Assembly: GCA_964500775.1 (NCBI GenBank)
Contig: CAZCQG010000004.1
Location: forward strand, 21,798-85,797
Source of the DNA: CAZCQG01 sp964500775
GTDB lineage: Bacteria > Campylobacterota > Campylobacteria > Campylobacterales > CAZCQG01
Direction: 5' to 3'
Length of the DNA stretch: 64,000 nt
Numbering within the stretch: position 1 is the stretch's first letter; each line of letters starts with the position of its first letter. The notes below the pieces were generated by a model. It was given only the letters and a program-made list of their open reading frames with translations, was not told where the DNA came from and searched no databases. Position numbers and translations under genes: made by a program. This document shows positions 27,155-35,290 of the stretch, piece by piece.

Positions 27155-27937
27155 TTGGGAAAAAAGTGTCCACCGTGCGATTGTAAACCGGGTCTTCCCC
27201 TTTGGCTTGGTACATTTGGAGACCTCATGAGTCTTCTTTTGTGTTTCTTCGTCCTCCTCCTCTCTATGGCGACGTTTGATGCCAAAAAACTTAACGAAGT
27301 TGAAGCCTCCCTCAAAGGGGCGCTTAGCATCTTAAACGGCGGCAGCAAGACCGAGGTCGATTTCGAGCGGGTACAGCAAGCCGCCGAGATGGTCGATGAA
27401 CGTGAAACCTCCGAGAGTATCAAGATGATAGAATCGCTCATCATCGAATACAACGAAATGACAAAACTCTCCAAAGGTCCTTCAAATGTATTGCAAGACG
27501 GGGATGAGGGCTTTTTAATCCGCTTGCCCGCAGCAGTACTTTTTGAGCAAGGAGAGAGTACCATCAAAAACGAAGATGCCCTTTTGTTTATCAAAAGGAT
27601 GGCGAGCGTCATCAAAGAGTTGCCTGAAAATCTTCATATTTCAGTACGAGGACATACGAGCGACTTGCCCCCCGGAGAGCAAAGTATCTACAAAGATAAC
27701 TGGCAACTCTCTGCACACAGAGCTTTAGCGGTTGCAAAAGAGCTTATCAACAATAACATCTCACCAAAGAAAATATCTGCTTGCGGCAATGCCGAATACA
27801 AACCCATAGCCCCGAACAACACCCAAGAAGATAGAGCTAAAAACGAAAGGGTAGATGTCTACTTCTACTCCAAAGATAACGCGCTCAACAAAGGACAAAC
27901 AAGCATTCTCGACGCAGAGCAAAAAAGCGGGTTATGA
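27155..27937 (+). CDS. motB: Flagellar stator protein MotB
   Basis: 260 residues: a short cytoplasmic part with a Cys pair (CPPCDCK), one transmembrane helix carrying the proton-binding Asp (LWLGTFGDLMSLLLCFFVLL), a plug region, and a C-terminal OmpA-like peptidoglycan domain (LHISVRGHTSD, LSAHRALAVAKEL). The start is TTG at 27155 with AGGT upstream, since no ATG precedes the membrane helix. It overlaps fliP by 4 nt. Confidence 0.96.
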   Translation: MGKKCPPCDCKPGLPLWLGTFGDLMSLLLCFFVLLLSMATFDAKKLNEVEASLKGALSILNGGSKTEVDFERVQQAAEMVDERETSESIKMIESLIIEYNEMTKLSKGPSNVLQDGDEGFLIRLPAAVLFEQGESTIKNEDALLFIKRMASVIKELPENLHISVRGHTSDLPPGEQSIYKDNWQLSAHRALAVAKELINNNISPKKISACGNAEYKPIAPNNTQEDRAKNERVDVYFYSKDNALNKGQTSILDAEQKSGL

Positions 27938-28665
27938 GACTATTTCTTTTAGCACTTTGTATATTTTTCCCGCTCTACGGCGCAGAACCGACAATCCCGA
28001 CGGTCAACCTCTCTTTGAGTGCACCAAATGAGCCGGGCGATCTCGTCACTACGCTCAATATCGTCGTAGTCCTTACCCTTTTAGTCCTTGCCCCTTCTAT
28101 CGTCCTTGTGATGACGAGCTTTACGCGGATTCTTATCGTTTTGGCGTTTTTGCGCTCGGCTCTAGGCACCCAACAGTCTCCGCCCACGCAGCTCCTCGTC
28201 TCTTTGGCATTAGTACTTACGATTTTCATCATGGAGCCTATCGCAAAAGAGGCGTATGAGACGGGAATAAAACCCTACACTGCAAAAGAGATACCCTATG
28301 ATGAAGCATTTATTCGAAGTGTAAAACCGTTTAAAGAGTTTATGATTCGCAACACTAGAGAAAAAGACCTCGCCCTTTTTTTTAGGATACGCAATCTAGA
28401 AAATCCCAAAAATATCGAAGACGTGCCGCTAACGGTTGTGATTCCTGCATTTATGATTAGCGAATTAAAGACCGCATTTGAGATAGGATTCTTGATTTAT
28501 CTACCGTTTTTGGTCATCGATATGGTGGTAAGCTCGATTCTTATGGCGATGGGGATGATGATGCTTCCGCCGGTTATGATCTCACTCCCTTTTAAGATTC
28601 TTATCTTTGTGCTGGTAGACGGTTTCAACCTTCTCATCGGCAATATGGTGGAGAGCTTCAAATAA
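27934..28665 (+). CDS. fliP: Flagellar export gate protein FliP
   Basis: 243 residues with an N-terminal cleavable signal (RLFLLALCIFFPLYGA) and four membrane helices. FliP with FliQ and FliR forms the flagellar type III export gate. Signature segments are SFTRILIVLAFLRSALGTQQ and PFLVIDMVVSSILMAMGMMM. It overlaps motB (ATGA) and the following methyltransferase gene (TAATG), so all are co-translated. Confidence 0.97.
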   Translation: MRLFLLALCIFFPLYGAEPTIPTVNLSLSAPNEPGDLVTTLNIVVVLTLLVLAPSIVLVMTSFTRILIVLAFLRSALGTQQSPPTQLLVSLALVLTIFIMEPIAKEAYETGIKPYTAKEIPYDEAFIRSVKPFKEFMIRNTREKDLALFFRIRNLENPKNIEDVPLTVVIPAFMISELKTAFEIGFLIYLPFLVIDMVVSSILMAMGMMMLPPVMISLPFKILIFVLVDGFNLLIGNMVESFK

Positions 28666-29762
28666 TGACCTGCACCCATTTCGGCACTTGCGGCAGCTGT
28701 ACGCTGTATGCGCTAGATTACGAATCCCAAATTGCAAAAAAACTTACCGAGACTAGAGAGTTGTTTGATTCCTTTTACTGCGGAGAATACGAATTTTTCA
28801 AATCACAAGAGGAAGCCTACCGATGCCGTGCGGAGTTCAAAGTCTATAAAGACGATAGCGGCATTTCGCTTTGCAAAAGCAGTTTCGAGAAAAAAAATCT
28901 CCCGATAAATGAGTGTAAGATTCCGCTAGAATCGATACAAGAAAGCGCCAAAGCGATTTTGGAAAAAATAGAAAAAAACGAGATTCTAAGGTACAAGCTC
29001 TACGGCATCGAGTTTCTAAGCTCAAAAAGCGGCGAACTTTTAATAACCCTCATCTACCACAAAAAACTCGATACAGAGTGGGAAAGCGAAGCCAAAAGTT
29101 TAGGCGAAAATATCATCGGCAGGAGCAAAGGACAAAAGATAATCTTGGGCAAAGATTACATCGAAGAATCCTTTGAAGTCCTCGGAGAGCGGTTTTACTA
29201 CACCCTTAAAGACGGTAGTTTTATCCAACCAAATCCAAGAATCAACGAAAAAATGTTGGAATGGGTATGCGACCGCGCGGCAAATCAAAGCGGCGATCTC
29301 TTGGAGCTATATTGCGGACACGGCAATTTTACGATTCCCCTCGCGCGCCGGTTTAAGAAGGTTTTAGCTACCGAAATATCTACCGCTTCCATCAGAAGTG
29401 CCAAAGAAAACTGTATAAAAAATAGTGCACATAATATCTTTTTCGCAAGGCTTAGCGGCAGCGAAACTATCAGTGCTCTGCAACACGAAAGAGAATTTAA
29501 GCGCCTCAAAGAAATCAACCTTCAAGAGTATGATTTTAGCGCACTCTTTGTCGACCCTCCGAGGGCAGGGCTAGAGGAAGAGGTATGCGGGTACATTAAA
29601 AGGTTTCCCACTATAATATATATTTCATGTTCGCAAGAGTCACTCCGACGAGACTTGCAAACGCTAATCAAAACGCACGAAATAACACATTTCGCCCTTT
29701 TTGACCAATTCCCCCACACCGAACATATAGAATCGGGTGTGATTCTAAAGAAGAGAGTATGA
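28665..29762 (+). CDS. RNA 5-methyluridine methyltransferase (TrmA/RlmCD family)
   Basis: 365 residues. The SAM-dependent domain has ELYCGHGNFTIPLA, VDPPRAGL and the catalytic ISCSQESLRRDL. Size and overall pattern resemble TrmA (m5U54 of tRNA), the usual name in this phylum. However the N-terminus has C3-x5-C9-x2-C12 and a later NECKIP Cys, the spacing of the 4Fe-4S site in RlmD/RumA, which E. coli TrmA lacks. Substrate (tRNA or 23S rRNA) is therefore not certain. Confidence 0.88.
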   Translation: MTCTHFGTCGSCTLYALDYESQIAKKLTETRELFDSFYCGEYEFFKSQEEAYRCRAEFKVYKDDSGISLCKSSFEKKNLPINECKIPLESIQESAKAILEKIEKNEILRYKLYGIEFLSSKSGELLITLIYHKKLDTEWESEAKSLGENIIGRSKGQKIILGKDYIEESFEVLGERFYYTLKDGSFIQPNPRINEKMLEWVCDRAANQSGDLLELYCGHGNFTIPLARRFKKVLATEISTASIRSAKENCIKNSAHNIFFARLSGSETISALQHEREFKRLKEINLQEYDFSALFVDPPRAGLEEEVCGYIKRFPTIIYISCSQESLRRDLQTLIKTHEITHFALFDQFPHTEHIESGVILKKRV

Positions 29763-31417
29763 GCGACAGCCAAAATTATGAAGCATTAGCAAGAAAATAC
29801 CGACCGAAAAACTTTGACACATTAGTCGGTCAAGATGCAGTCTCAAGATCGCTATGCTTTGCATTGGACAAAAACAGACTAAGCCACGCCTATCTCTTTA
29901 GCGGGATACGGGGGAGCGGTAAAACATCAAGTGCGCGGATATTTTCAAAAGCACTCAACTGCGACAAAGGTCCCACAAGTGCACCGTGCGAAGTGTGTGA
30001 AAACTGCAGAATGGCAAATGAAAGTCGTCATATCGATATCATTGAGATGGATGCGGCAAGCTCTAGAAAAATAGATGATGTGCGCGACCTCATCGAGCAG
30101 ACCAAATACAAGCCAAGCATCGGCAGGTATAAGATATTTATCGTCGATGAAGTCCATATGCTTACAAAAGAGGCGTTCAACGCTCTATTAAAAACACTCG
30201 AAGAGCCGCCTAGTCACGTCAAATTTATCCTCGCTACCACCGATCCTTTAAAGCTCCCTGCAACGATTCTAAGCCGTACGCAACATTTTCGCTTTAAAAA
30301 AATCAATAAAAATGACGTACTCCACCATTTAGAATTTATCCTCAATAAGGAGAATGCCCACAGAAGCGAAGAAGAGGGGAAAATTTCTTACACCTCCGAA
30401 GCGCTAGAGATTCTTGCTCGTAGCGGCGGCGGATCATTAAGAGACACGCTCACTTTACTCGATCAAGCGATCATCTACGCAAACGGAAAAATCGACGTCG
30501 CAAGTGTCGCCGATATGCTAGGTATCGTCGATCCCGATTTTATTAAAAGCATCATAGATAAAATCCTTGCCAAAGAGAGCGAAGCGATAAAGAAAATACT
30601 TATCGAGCTCTCCAACTACGAAGCCGAGGTCATTTTAGACGAAATGATCATCTATCTTCGAAACACCATTGAAGGAGGAGGAAGAATCTCTTTGCTCCTT
30701 TTGGATAGATTCTTTAGAATCCTTAGCGAATCCAAACAACTTCTCTCTATAAACTGCGACGAAGAATTTGTCTTGAGTCTCACCCTCTTTAAAATGATAG
30801 AGGCGACAAAAATAAAAGATATTGAAGGGATGATAGAGGAGCTAGAAGGGAAAGTTGCATCAAGCGACTTCGGAAAAAATCTCAAAAACGAAAACATTAA
30901 ACCCGCCATAAGTATAGAAAAAGACGATAATATCGAAGTTACAAAAAAAGAAATCGTAAAAGAAAATAAACATTTATTCGAAGAACTCGTAGAAAAAATA
31001 TACGATAGAAGCTATGAGCTCGGCGAGTGTTTCGCTAAAAACGTGACGTTTATCGGATTTGAAAATGAGATTCTCACTTGGAGTAGCAAAGCGCAAGGGG
31101 CTTGCAAAGAACAACTCAAAAACGAATTTAAACATATTATGGTCATCATACGGGACGTTTTTGGAATGAACACCCAAATATCGGTCATACGTGATGAAAC
31201 TCCGAATCTAGAATCTGAAACTTTAGAATCCGAAGACGAAAAAAAAAATATCGTAGGGCTTGAAAACGAGTACGGTAGCTGCGTCGCACAAGAAGTTTTA
31301 GGCGAAGAGACCAAAGATAAAGAGTTAGAGATAAAAGAGCTGCTTGAACACTCTGCCGTGCGGAGTGCCAAGGAGCTCTTTAACCCAAAGAAGATTATAG
31401 TCCAGCAAAAAGTATAA
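29759..31417 (+). CDS. dnaX: DNA polymerase III subunit gamma/tau
   Basis: 552 residues. It is the ATPase core of the clamp loader. RKYRPKNFDTLVGQDAV and SGIRGSGKTSSARIFSKAL (Walker A) begin the AAA+ domain; a zinc module follows (C...CEVCENC), then VDEVHMLT (Walker B) and ILSRTQHFRFK (sensor/SRC). The C-terminal third is Glu/Lys-rich and variable. It overlaps the preceding gene by 4 nt (ATGA). A hairpin terminator follows at 31426. Confidence 0.96.
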   Translation: MSDSQNYEALARKYRPKNFDTLVGQDAVSRSLCFALDKNRLSHAYLFSGIRGSGKTSSARIFSKALNCDKGPTSAPCEVCENCRMANESRHIDIIEMDAASSRKIDDVRDLIEQTKYKPSIGRYKIFIVDEVHMLTKEAFNALLKTLEEPPSHVKFILATTDPLKLPATILSRTQHFRFKKINKNDVLHHLEFILNKENAHRSEEEGKISYTSEALEILARSGGGSLRDTLTLLDQAIIYANGKIDVASVADMLGIVDPDFIKSIIDKILAKESEAIKKILIELSNYEAEVILDEMIIYLRNTIEGGGRISLLLLDRFFRILSESKQLLSINCDEEFVLSLTLFKMIEATKIKDIEGMIEELEGKVASSDFGKNLKNENIKPAISIEKDDNIEVTKKEIVKENKHLFEELVEKIYDRSYELGECFAKNVTFIGFENEILTWSSKAQGACKEQLKNEFKHIMVIIRDVFGMNTQISVIRDETPNLESETLESEDEKKNIVGLENEYGSCVAQEVLGEETKDKELEIKELLEHSAVRSAKELFNPKKIIVQQKV

Positions 31418-31425
31418 TCAAACAT

Positions 31426-31454
31426 AAGAGGATTTGACCCATTCAAATCCTCTT
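31426..31454 (+). terminator. Hairpin after dnaX
   Basis: AAGAGGATTTG (31426-31436) and CAAATCCTCTT (31444-31454) form a perfect 11-bp stem with a 7-nt loop, 9 nt past the dnaX stop. No long T run follows on the plus strand, so it may stop transcription weakly or protect the mRNA end. Confidence 0.65.
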
Positions 31455-31521
31455 AGTGCGTTGAATTAATCTCTTTTCGCGGAAATCGCAAAGCAAACTT
31501 TATTCCATTTAAATTATTATT

Positions 31522-31530
31522 TGTTATACT
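31522..31530 (+). promoter_or_regulatory. Extended -10 promoter before trpD
   Basis: TGTTATACT matches TGn-TATACT; a recognisable -35 is absent. Transcription would begin near 31537, about 33 nt before the trpD ATG. It follows the dnaX hairpin, supporting a separate operon trpD-tsaE-lptB-rpoN. Confidence 0.45.
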
Positions 31531-31569
31531 CCTTACAACGACAATCTAAAATAACTATTCGGAGCCTAT

Positions 31570-32895
31570 ATGCCAAAAATAAGACAAAATCTTGAATTCG
31601 GCGAAGTAATGGACGACTACGTCAAGTACAAACACTTTGAAGGCGAGAAGCGAATTATCGAGAATGATGCATTACAAAGGGTGTTAGAGCGCTTCTTTGA
31701 AGATGTCAAAGTCAATATGACATATGACCCAGAGGCGACGGACAATCAGTACTTTAGCGTAAACGTCAGTATGAAAAACAAAGGTGAGACCATCAATATA
31801 AAAGACGGGGACGGTATCTGCGTCGCCGAAGCCACGCCGCAAGAACCGGGGCGCGCGATCATACTCGACGAAGGTCGCGTCTACGTCGGACACGACAAAT
31901 ACCTGCCGCTTTTAGAGTTAAGCAACAAAGAGGCATTTGCGATGCTTTTTGATAACGAACTCAAAAGCAAAGAGGCACGGAGATTTCTCGTCGAACTCTA
32001 TGAACAAGGGGAGAGCGAGCAAGACATCGCCGATGCGAGCGAGATTATGCGAAGTAAAGCGATACAAGTCCCGCTCCCGCTAGAACTCCAAAACAAAGTC
32101 TGCGACAACTGCGGCACGGGCGGCGATAAATCGGGGAGTTTCAATATCTCCACGGCAGTCTCGTTTGTAGCGGCAAGTCTCGGCGGCTATGTAGCCAAGC
32201 ACGGCAACAGAGCAGCGACTAGCAAAAGCGGGAGTGCGGACATACTCGAAGCACTAGGAATCAACCTCAAAATTCCACTCGATAAACTCCCTGTAATGCT
32301 CCAAGAGGGGGGCTTTATGTTTATGTTTGCCCAAAATCACCACCCCGTAATGAAGCACATCATGCCCATACGCAAAAGCATCCCGCATAGGACGATATTC
32401 AACATACTAGGACCGCTCACAAATCCCGCAGGAGCAAAAAAGCAGCTTATCGGCGTATTTGATCCGAGCTTCAACGCCAAAATCACCGGAGCACTTCAAA
32501 AACTCGGTAGCAAAACCGTTATGGCAGTAAGCAGCAAAGACGGATTGGATGAGATAAGTATCAGCGACATCACCCATTATTCACTCCTCAAAGACGGAGC
32601 GATAACACAAGGGGAGATTGACCCTAGGCAATATGGTTTCAAGCTTTACGATAAAAGCGAGATCGCGGGAGGCACCGCCGAAGAGAACGCCGCGACATTG
32701 CGTAAGATATTCTCCGGCGAGCAAGAAGGGGCGCTCAAAGATATAGTCATCTTGAACGCAGGAGCGCTCCTCTATGTAGACGAGCTTGCCCCTAGTATCG
32801 AAGAGGGGATCGCGATGGCACGCGAAGCTATCGAATCCAAAAAAGCGCTAGCACAACTGAACAAAATCATAGAGATCTCCAAAAAACTGTGCTAG
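31570..32895 (+). CDS. trpD: Anthranilate phosphoribosyltransferase with a ~115-residue N-terminal extension
   Basis: 441 residues versus about 325-345 for normal TrpD. Residues from about 116 on are ordinary TrpD: LELSNKEAFAMLFDNELKS, CGTGGDKSGSFNIST (PRPP site at 161-175), KHGNRAATSKSGSAD, HPVMKHIMPIRK, and NILGPLTNP. The first ~115 residues are an acidic, non-membrane segment (FGEVMDDYVKYKHFEG..., GETINIKDGDGICVAEA) that I cannot place. The ATG at 31570 has GGAG upstream and the frame has no break, so the extension appears translated. No other trp genes are adjacent. Confidence 0.92.
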   Translation: MPKIRQNLEFGEVMDDYVKYKHFEGEKRIIENDALQRVLERFFEDVKVNMTYDPEATDNQYFSVNVSMKNKGETINIKDGDGICVAEATPQEPGRAIILDEGRVYVGHDKYLPLLELSNKEAFAMLFDNELKSKEARRFLVELYEQGESEQDIADASEIMRSKAIQVPLPLELQNKVCDNCGTGGDKSGSFNISTAVSFVAASLGGYVAKHGNRAATSKSGSADILEALGINLKIPLDKLPVMLQEGGFMFMFAQNHHPVMKHIMPIRKSIPHRTIFNILGPLTNPAGAKKQLIGVFDPSFNAKITGALQKLGSKTVMAVSSKDGLDEISISDITHYSLLKDGAITQGEIDPRQYGFKLYDKSEIAGGTAEENAATLRKIFSGEQEGALKDIVILNAGALLYVDELAPSIEEGIAMAREAIESKKALAQLNKIIEISKKLC

Positions 32896-33296
32896 AGCTA
32901 GAAGCTTCGTTGGAAGAGTTGGACAAAGTGAGCGATGCGATACTCCAAAGTAAGAATCATATCTTTCTCCTAAGCGGCAATCTCGCCGCGGGCAAGACCA
33001 CGCTCGTACAAAACATCGCCAAAAAACTCGGCGTCTCCCATGGGGTAAACTCCCCGACTTTTTCGCTGATGCAAAGTTTTGAGGGACGGCTTTTTCACTA
33101 CGACCTCTATAATCACGACTTCCAAAAATTCCTAGAGCTTGGAATCTTGGACGAACTCGAAAAAGAGGGGCTGCATTTCATCGAGTGGGGAGAGGGAGCG
33201 TGCGAAGCGACGCTAAAGAATCTAGAGATTCCTTTCACCAAAGTGACCATCCTCCCAAAAGGGGAGAAACGAATATATAGGATAGAAGATGCATAA
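32889..33296 (+). CDS. tsaE: tRNA threonylcarbamoyladenosine ATPase TsaE
   Basis: 135 residues. TsaE works with TsaB and TsaD in making t6A37 of tRNA. Walker A is SGNLAAGKTTLVQ, followed by GVNSPTFSLMQ and HYDLYN, with HFIEWGE near the end, all conserved. The start is GTG at 32889, overlapping the trpD stop. It is followed by lptB with an 8-nt overlap. Confidence 0.94.
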   Translation: MLELEASLEELDKVSDAILQSKNHIFLLSGNLAAGKTTLVQNIAKKLGVSHGVNSPTFSLMQSFEGRLFHYDLYNHDFQKFLELGILDELEKEGLHFIEWGEGACEATLKNLEIPFTKVTILPKGEKRIYRIEDA

Positions 33297-34011
33297 ATTA
33301 AAAGCCGACGGGCTTTATAAAAAAATCAAAAAAACCGACATCATCCAAGACATCTCGCTAGAGCTACGGAGCAAAGAGATAGTCGGACTACTGGGACCAA
33401 ACGGCGCAGGGAAAAGCACGACGTTTTATATTATGACGGGCATTCTCCAAGCCGACAAAGGGGAGATTTATTTCGACAACCACAAGATAACAGACCTCTC
33501 GCTCCACCAACGAGCTAATATAGGCATCGGTTACCTCCCGCAAGAATCGACGATTTTTAAAGACCTAAGCGTGGAAGAAAATCTCCAAATAGCCGCAGAG
33601 ATATGTATCCCCGATGAAAGTAAACGACGAAAAAAAATAGAAAATTTATTGGAAATATTTAACATCGAACCTATCCGCCATAGAAAAGGGATCAACCTAA
33701 GCGGCGGCGAGCGCAGGCGTGCGGAGATAGCAAGAGCGCTAGTGAAAGAGCCGAGATTCCTACTCCTCGATGAGCCTTTTGCAGGCGTAGATCCGTTGGC
33801 GATTATCGACATTCAAAAAATCATCGCCAAATTAAGCGAACTAGGCATCGGAATCCTCATCACCGACCACAACGTCAGAGAGATGCTCAATATCTGCGAC
33901 AGAGCCTACGTCATCAAAGACGGAATGCTTCTTGCAAGCGGTAGTAGCGAAGATGTATACAAAAACAATCAGGTAAGAAAGCATTACTTGGGAGAAAATT
34001 TTAAACTATGA
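33289..34011 (+). CDS. lptB: LPS export ABC transporter ATP-binding protein LptB
   Basis: 240 residues. LptB powers extraction of lipopolysaccharide by LptFG. Walker A is GLLGPNGAGKSTTFYIMTG, the Q loop GYLPQES, the signature LSGGERRRAEIARAL, Walker B FLLLDEPFAGVDP and the H loop ITDHNVREML, all close to LptB. Its placement directly upstream of rpoN is the common proteobacterial arrangement. It overlaps both neighbours by a few nt. Confidence 0.96.
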   Translation: MHKLKADGLYKKIKKTDIIQDISLELRSKEIVGLLGPNGAGKSTTFYIMTGILQADKGEIYFDNHKITDLSLHQRANIGIGYLPQESTIFKDLSVEENLQIAAEICIPDESKRRKKIENLLEIFNIEPIRHRKGINLSGGERRRAEIARALVKEPRFLLLDEPFAGVDPLAIIDIQKIIAKLSELGIGILITDHNVREMLNICDRAYVIKDGMLLASGSSEDVYKNNQVRKHYLGENFKL

Positions 34012-35273
34012 AACTTAGACAAAGCGTTGCGGTAAAAAACAAGCTCTCCGCAACGCTTAAAAGTTGGCTACCGATACTGCAATCAGGAATCTCGGACCTA
34101 GAAGACACCCTCAATAGTTTCGTGGGTGAAAATCCCTATATCAACGTCAAATCAAATATCGCTCAAGATATGAGCTCTAAGCTCCCAAAAAAGAATTTTG
34201 ACCGTCCGGGAAAAAGCTCAATGACCGACAAGATTGAGAGCCTGACGGTAAAAAAAGACTCGCTTTATGATCATCTCTACGAACAAATAAATCCGCCGCT
34301 CTTCCCGACTGAACGCTCTAGGGAGATAGCGTATGAGATTATTGAACACCTCGATGAAGATGGATACTTTGACGGTGAAACCGAAGAGATGTGCAATAAA
34401 CTAGGTATCGAAGAATCGGAAATAGAACGGATTCGAAGTCGCTTTGCCTACCTTTCTCCTTGCGGTATCGGAGCAAAAAGCCTCCAAGAATCGCTCCATT
34501 TTCAACTCTTGGATACCGACACAAAAGAGGATGTGTATCAACTTGTGAAGGAGATGGTAGACAATCTCGAAAATCTTGCAAAATTCAAAAAAAACCCACT
34601 TTTTAATGCCGCTTTAAAAGTCGTTCAGAGTTTCCGAATCCCTCCTGCGCTTGAGTATCAGGGAAGCGAAGAGCTAGTCATCCCCGATGTCTTCGTCTAT
34701 GAAAACGACGGCATCATAGAGGTACACCTCAACGATAAATTTTACCCCGAGATAGAGATAGATGCCGGCGGTCTCGACAAAAAACACGAGTTTGTCCGTG
34801 CTAAAATAAAAGAGGCAAAAGATCTCGTAGATGCGCTAGAGATGCGCAAAGCAACCCTGTATAAAATAGGTCTTATGATAGTGGAGTATCAATACGATTT
34901 CTTTATGGGCGGCGAGATACGCCCGATGAAGCTTAAAGACCTCGCTGAAGAATTCGGTCACGCCCCAAGCACCATCTCACGGGCGATAAACGGCAAATAC
35001 TTAGAGTGCAATAAAGGCATCGTCCCGATAAAAAGCTTTTTTACTACGGAGCTGGATGAAGGACTTTCAAACGCTTCGATAAAAGACTACATCGAAGAGA
35101 TAGTCAAAAACGAACCAAAAAATAGACCGCTTAGCGATATTAAGATTCTCGAAATGGTAGAGAGTCGTTTTGAGATTAAAATGGTGCGACGTACCATCAC
35201 CAAATACCGCAAACAATTAAATATCGCGAGCTCTAGTGAACGGAAAAAATTGTATGAACTAAGTGCGGTCTAA
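34008..35273 (+). CDS. rpoN: RNA polymerase sigma-54 factor
   Basis: 421 residues. In Campylobacterota sigma-54 drives the middle class of flagellar genes. It has an N-terminal activator-interacting region (KLRQSVAVKNKLSATLKSWL), a core-binding region, the DNA-binding helix-turn-helix (RPMKLKDLAEEFGHAPSTIS) and the RpoN box as VRRTITKYRK. It is a compact form. The ATG overlaps the lptB stop by 4 nt. Confidence 0.96.
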   Translation: MKLRQSVAVKNKLSATLKSWLPILQSGISDLEDTLNSFVGENPYINVKSNIAQDMSSKLPKKNFDRPGKSSMTDKIESLTVKKDSLYDHLYEQINPPLFPTERSREIAYEIIEHLDEDGYFDGETEEMCNKLGIEESEIERIRSRFAYLSPCGIGAKSLQESLHFQLLDTDTKEDVYQLVKEMVDNLENLAKFKKNPLFNAALKVVQSFRIPPALEYQGSEELVIPDVFVYENDGIIEVHLNDKFYPEIEIDAGGLDKKHEFVRAKIKEAKDLVDALEMRKATLYKIGLMIVEYQYDFFMGGEIRPMKLKDLAEEFGHAPSTISRAINGKYLECNKGIVPIKSFFTTELDEGLSNASIKDYIEEIVKNEPKNRPLSDIKILEMVESRFEIKMVRRTITKYRKQLNIASSSERKKLYELSAV

Positions 35274-35290
35274 CACGATGGGATAAGGAG

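Noticed and set aside
34008..35273. Sigma-54 (-24/-12) promoters near flagellar genes
   Set aside because: I looked for TGGC-N8-TTGC patterns upstream of motA, cheV and flaG and saw none convincing; a full matrix scan was not possible.
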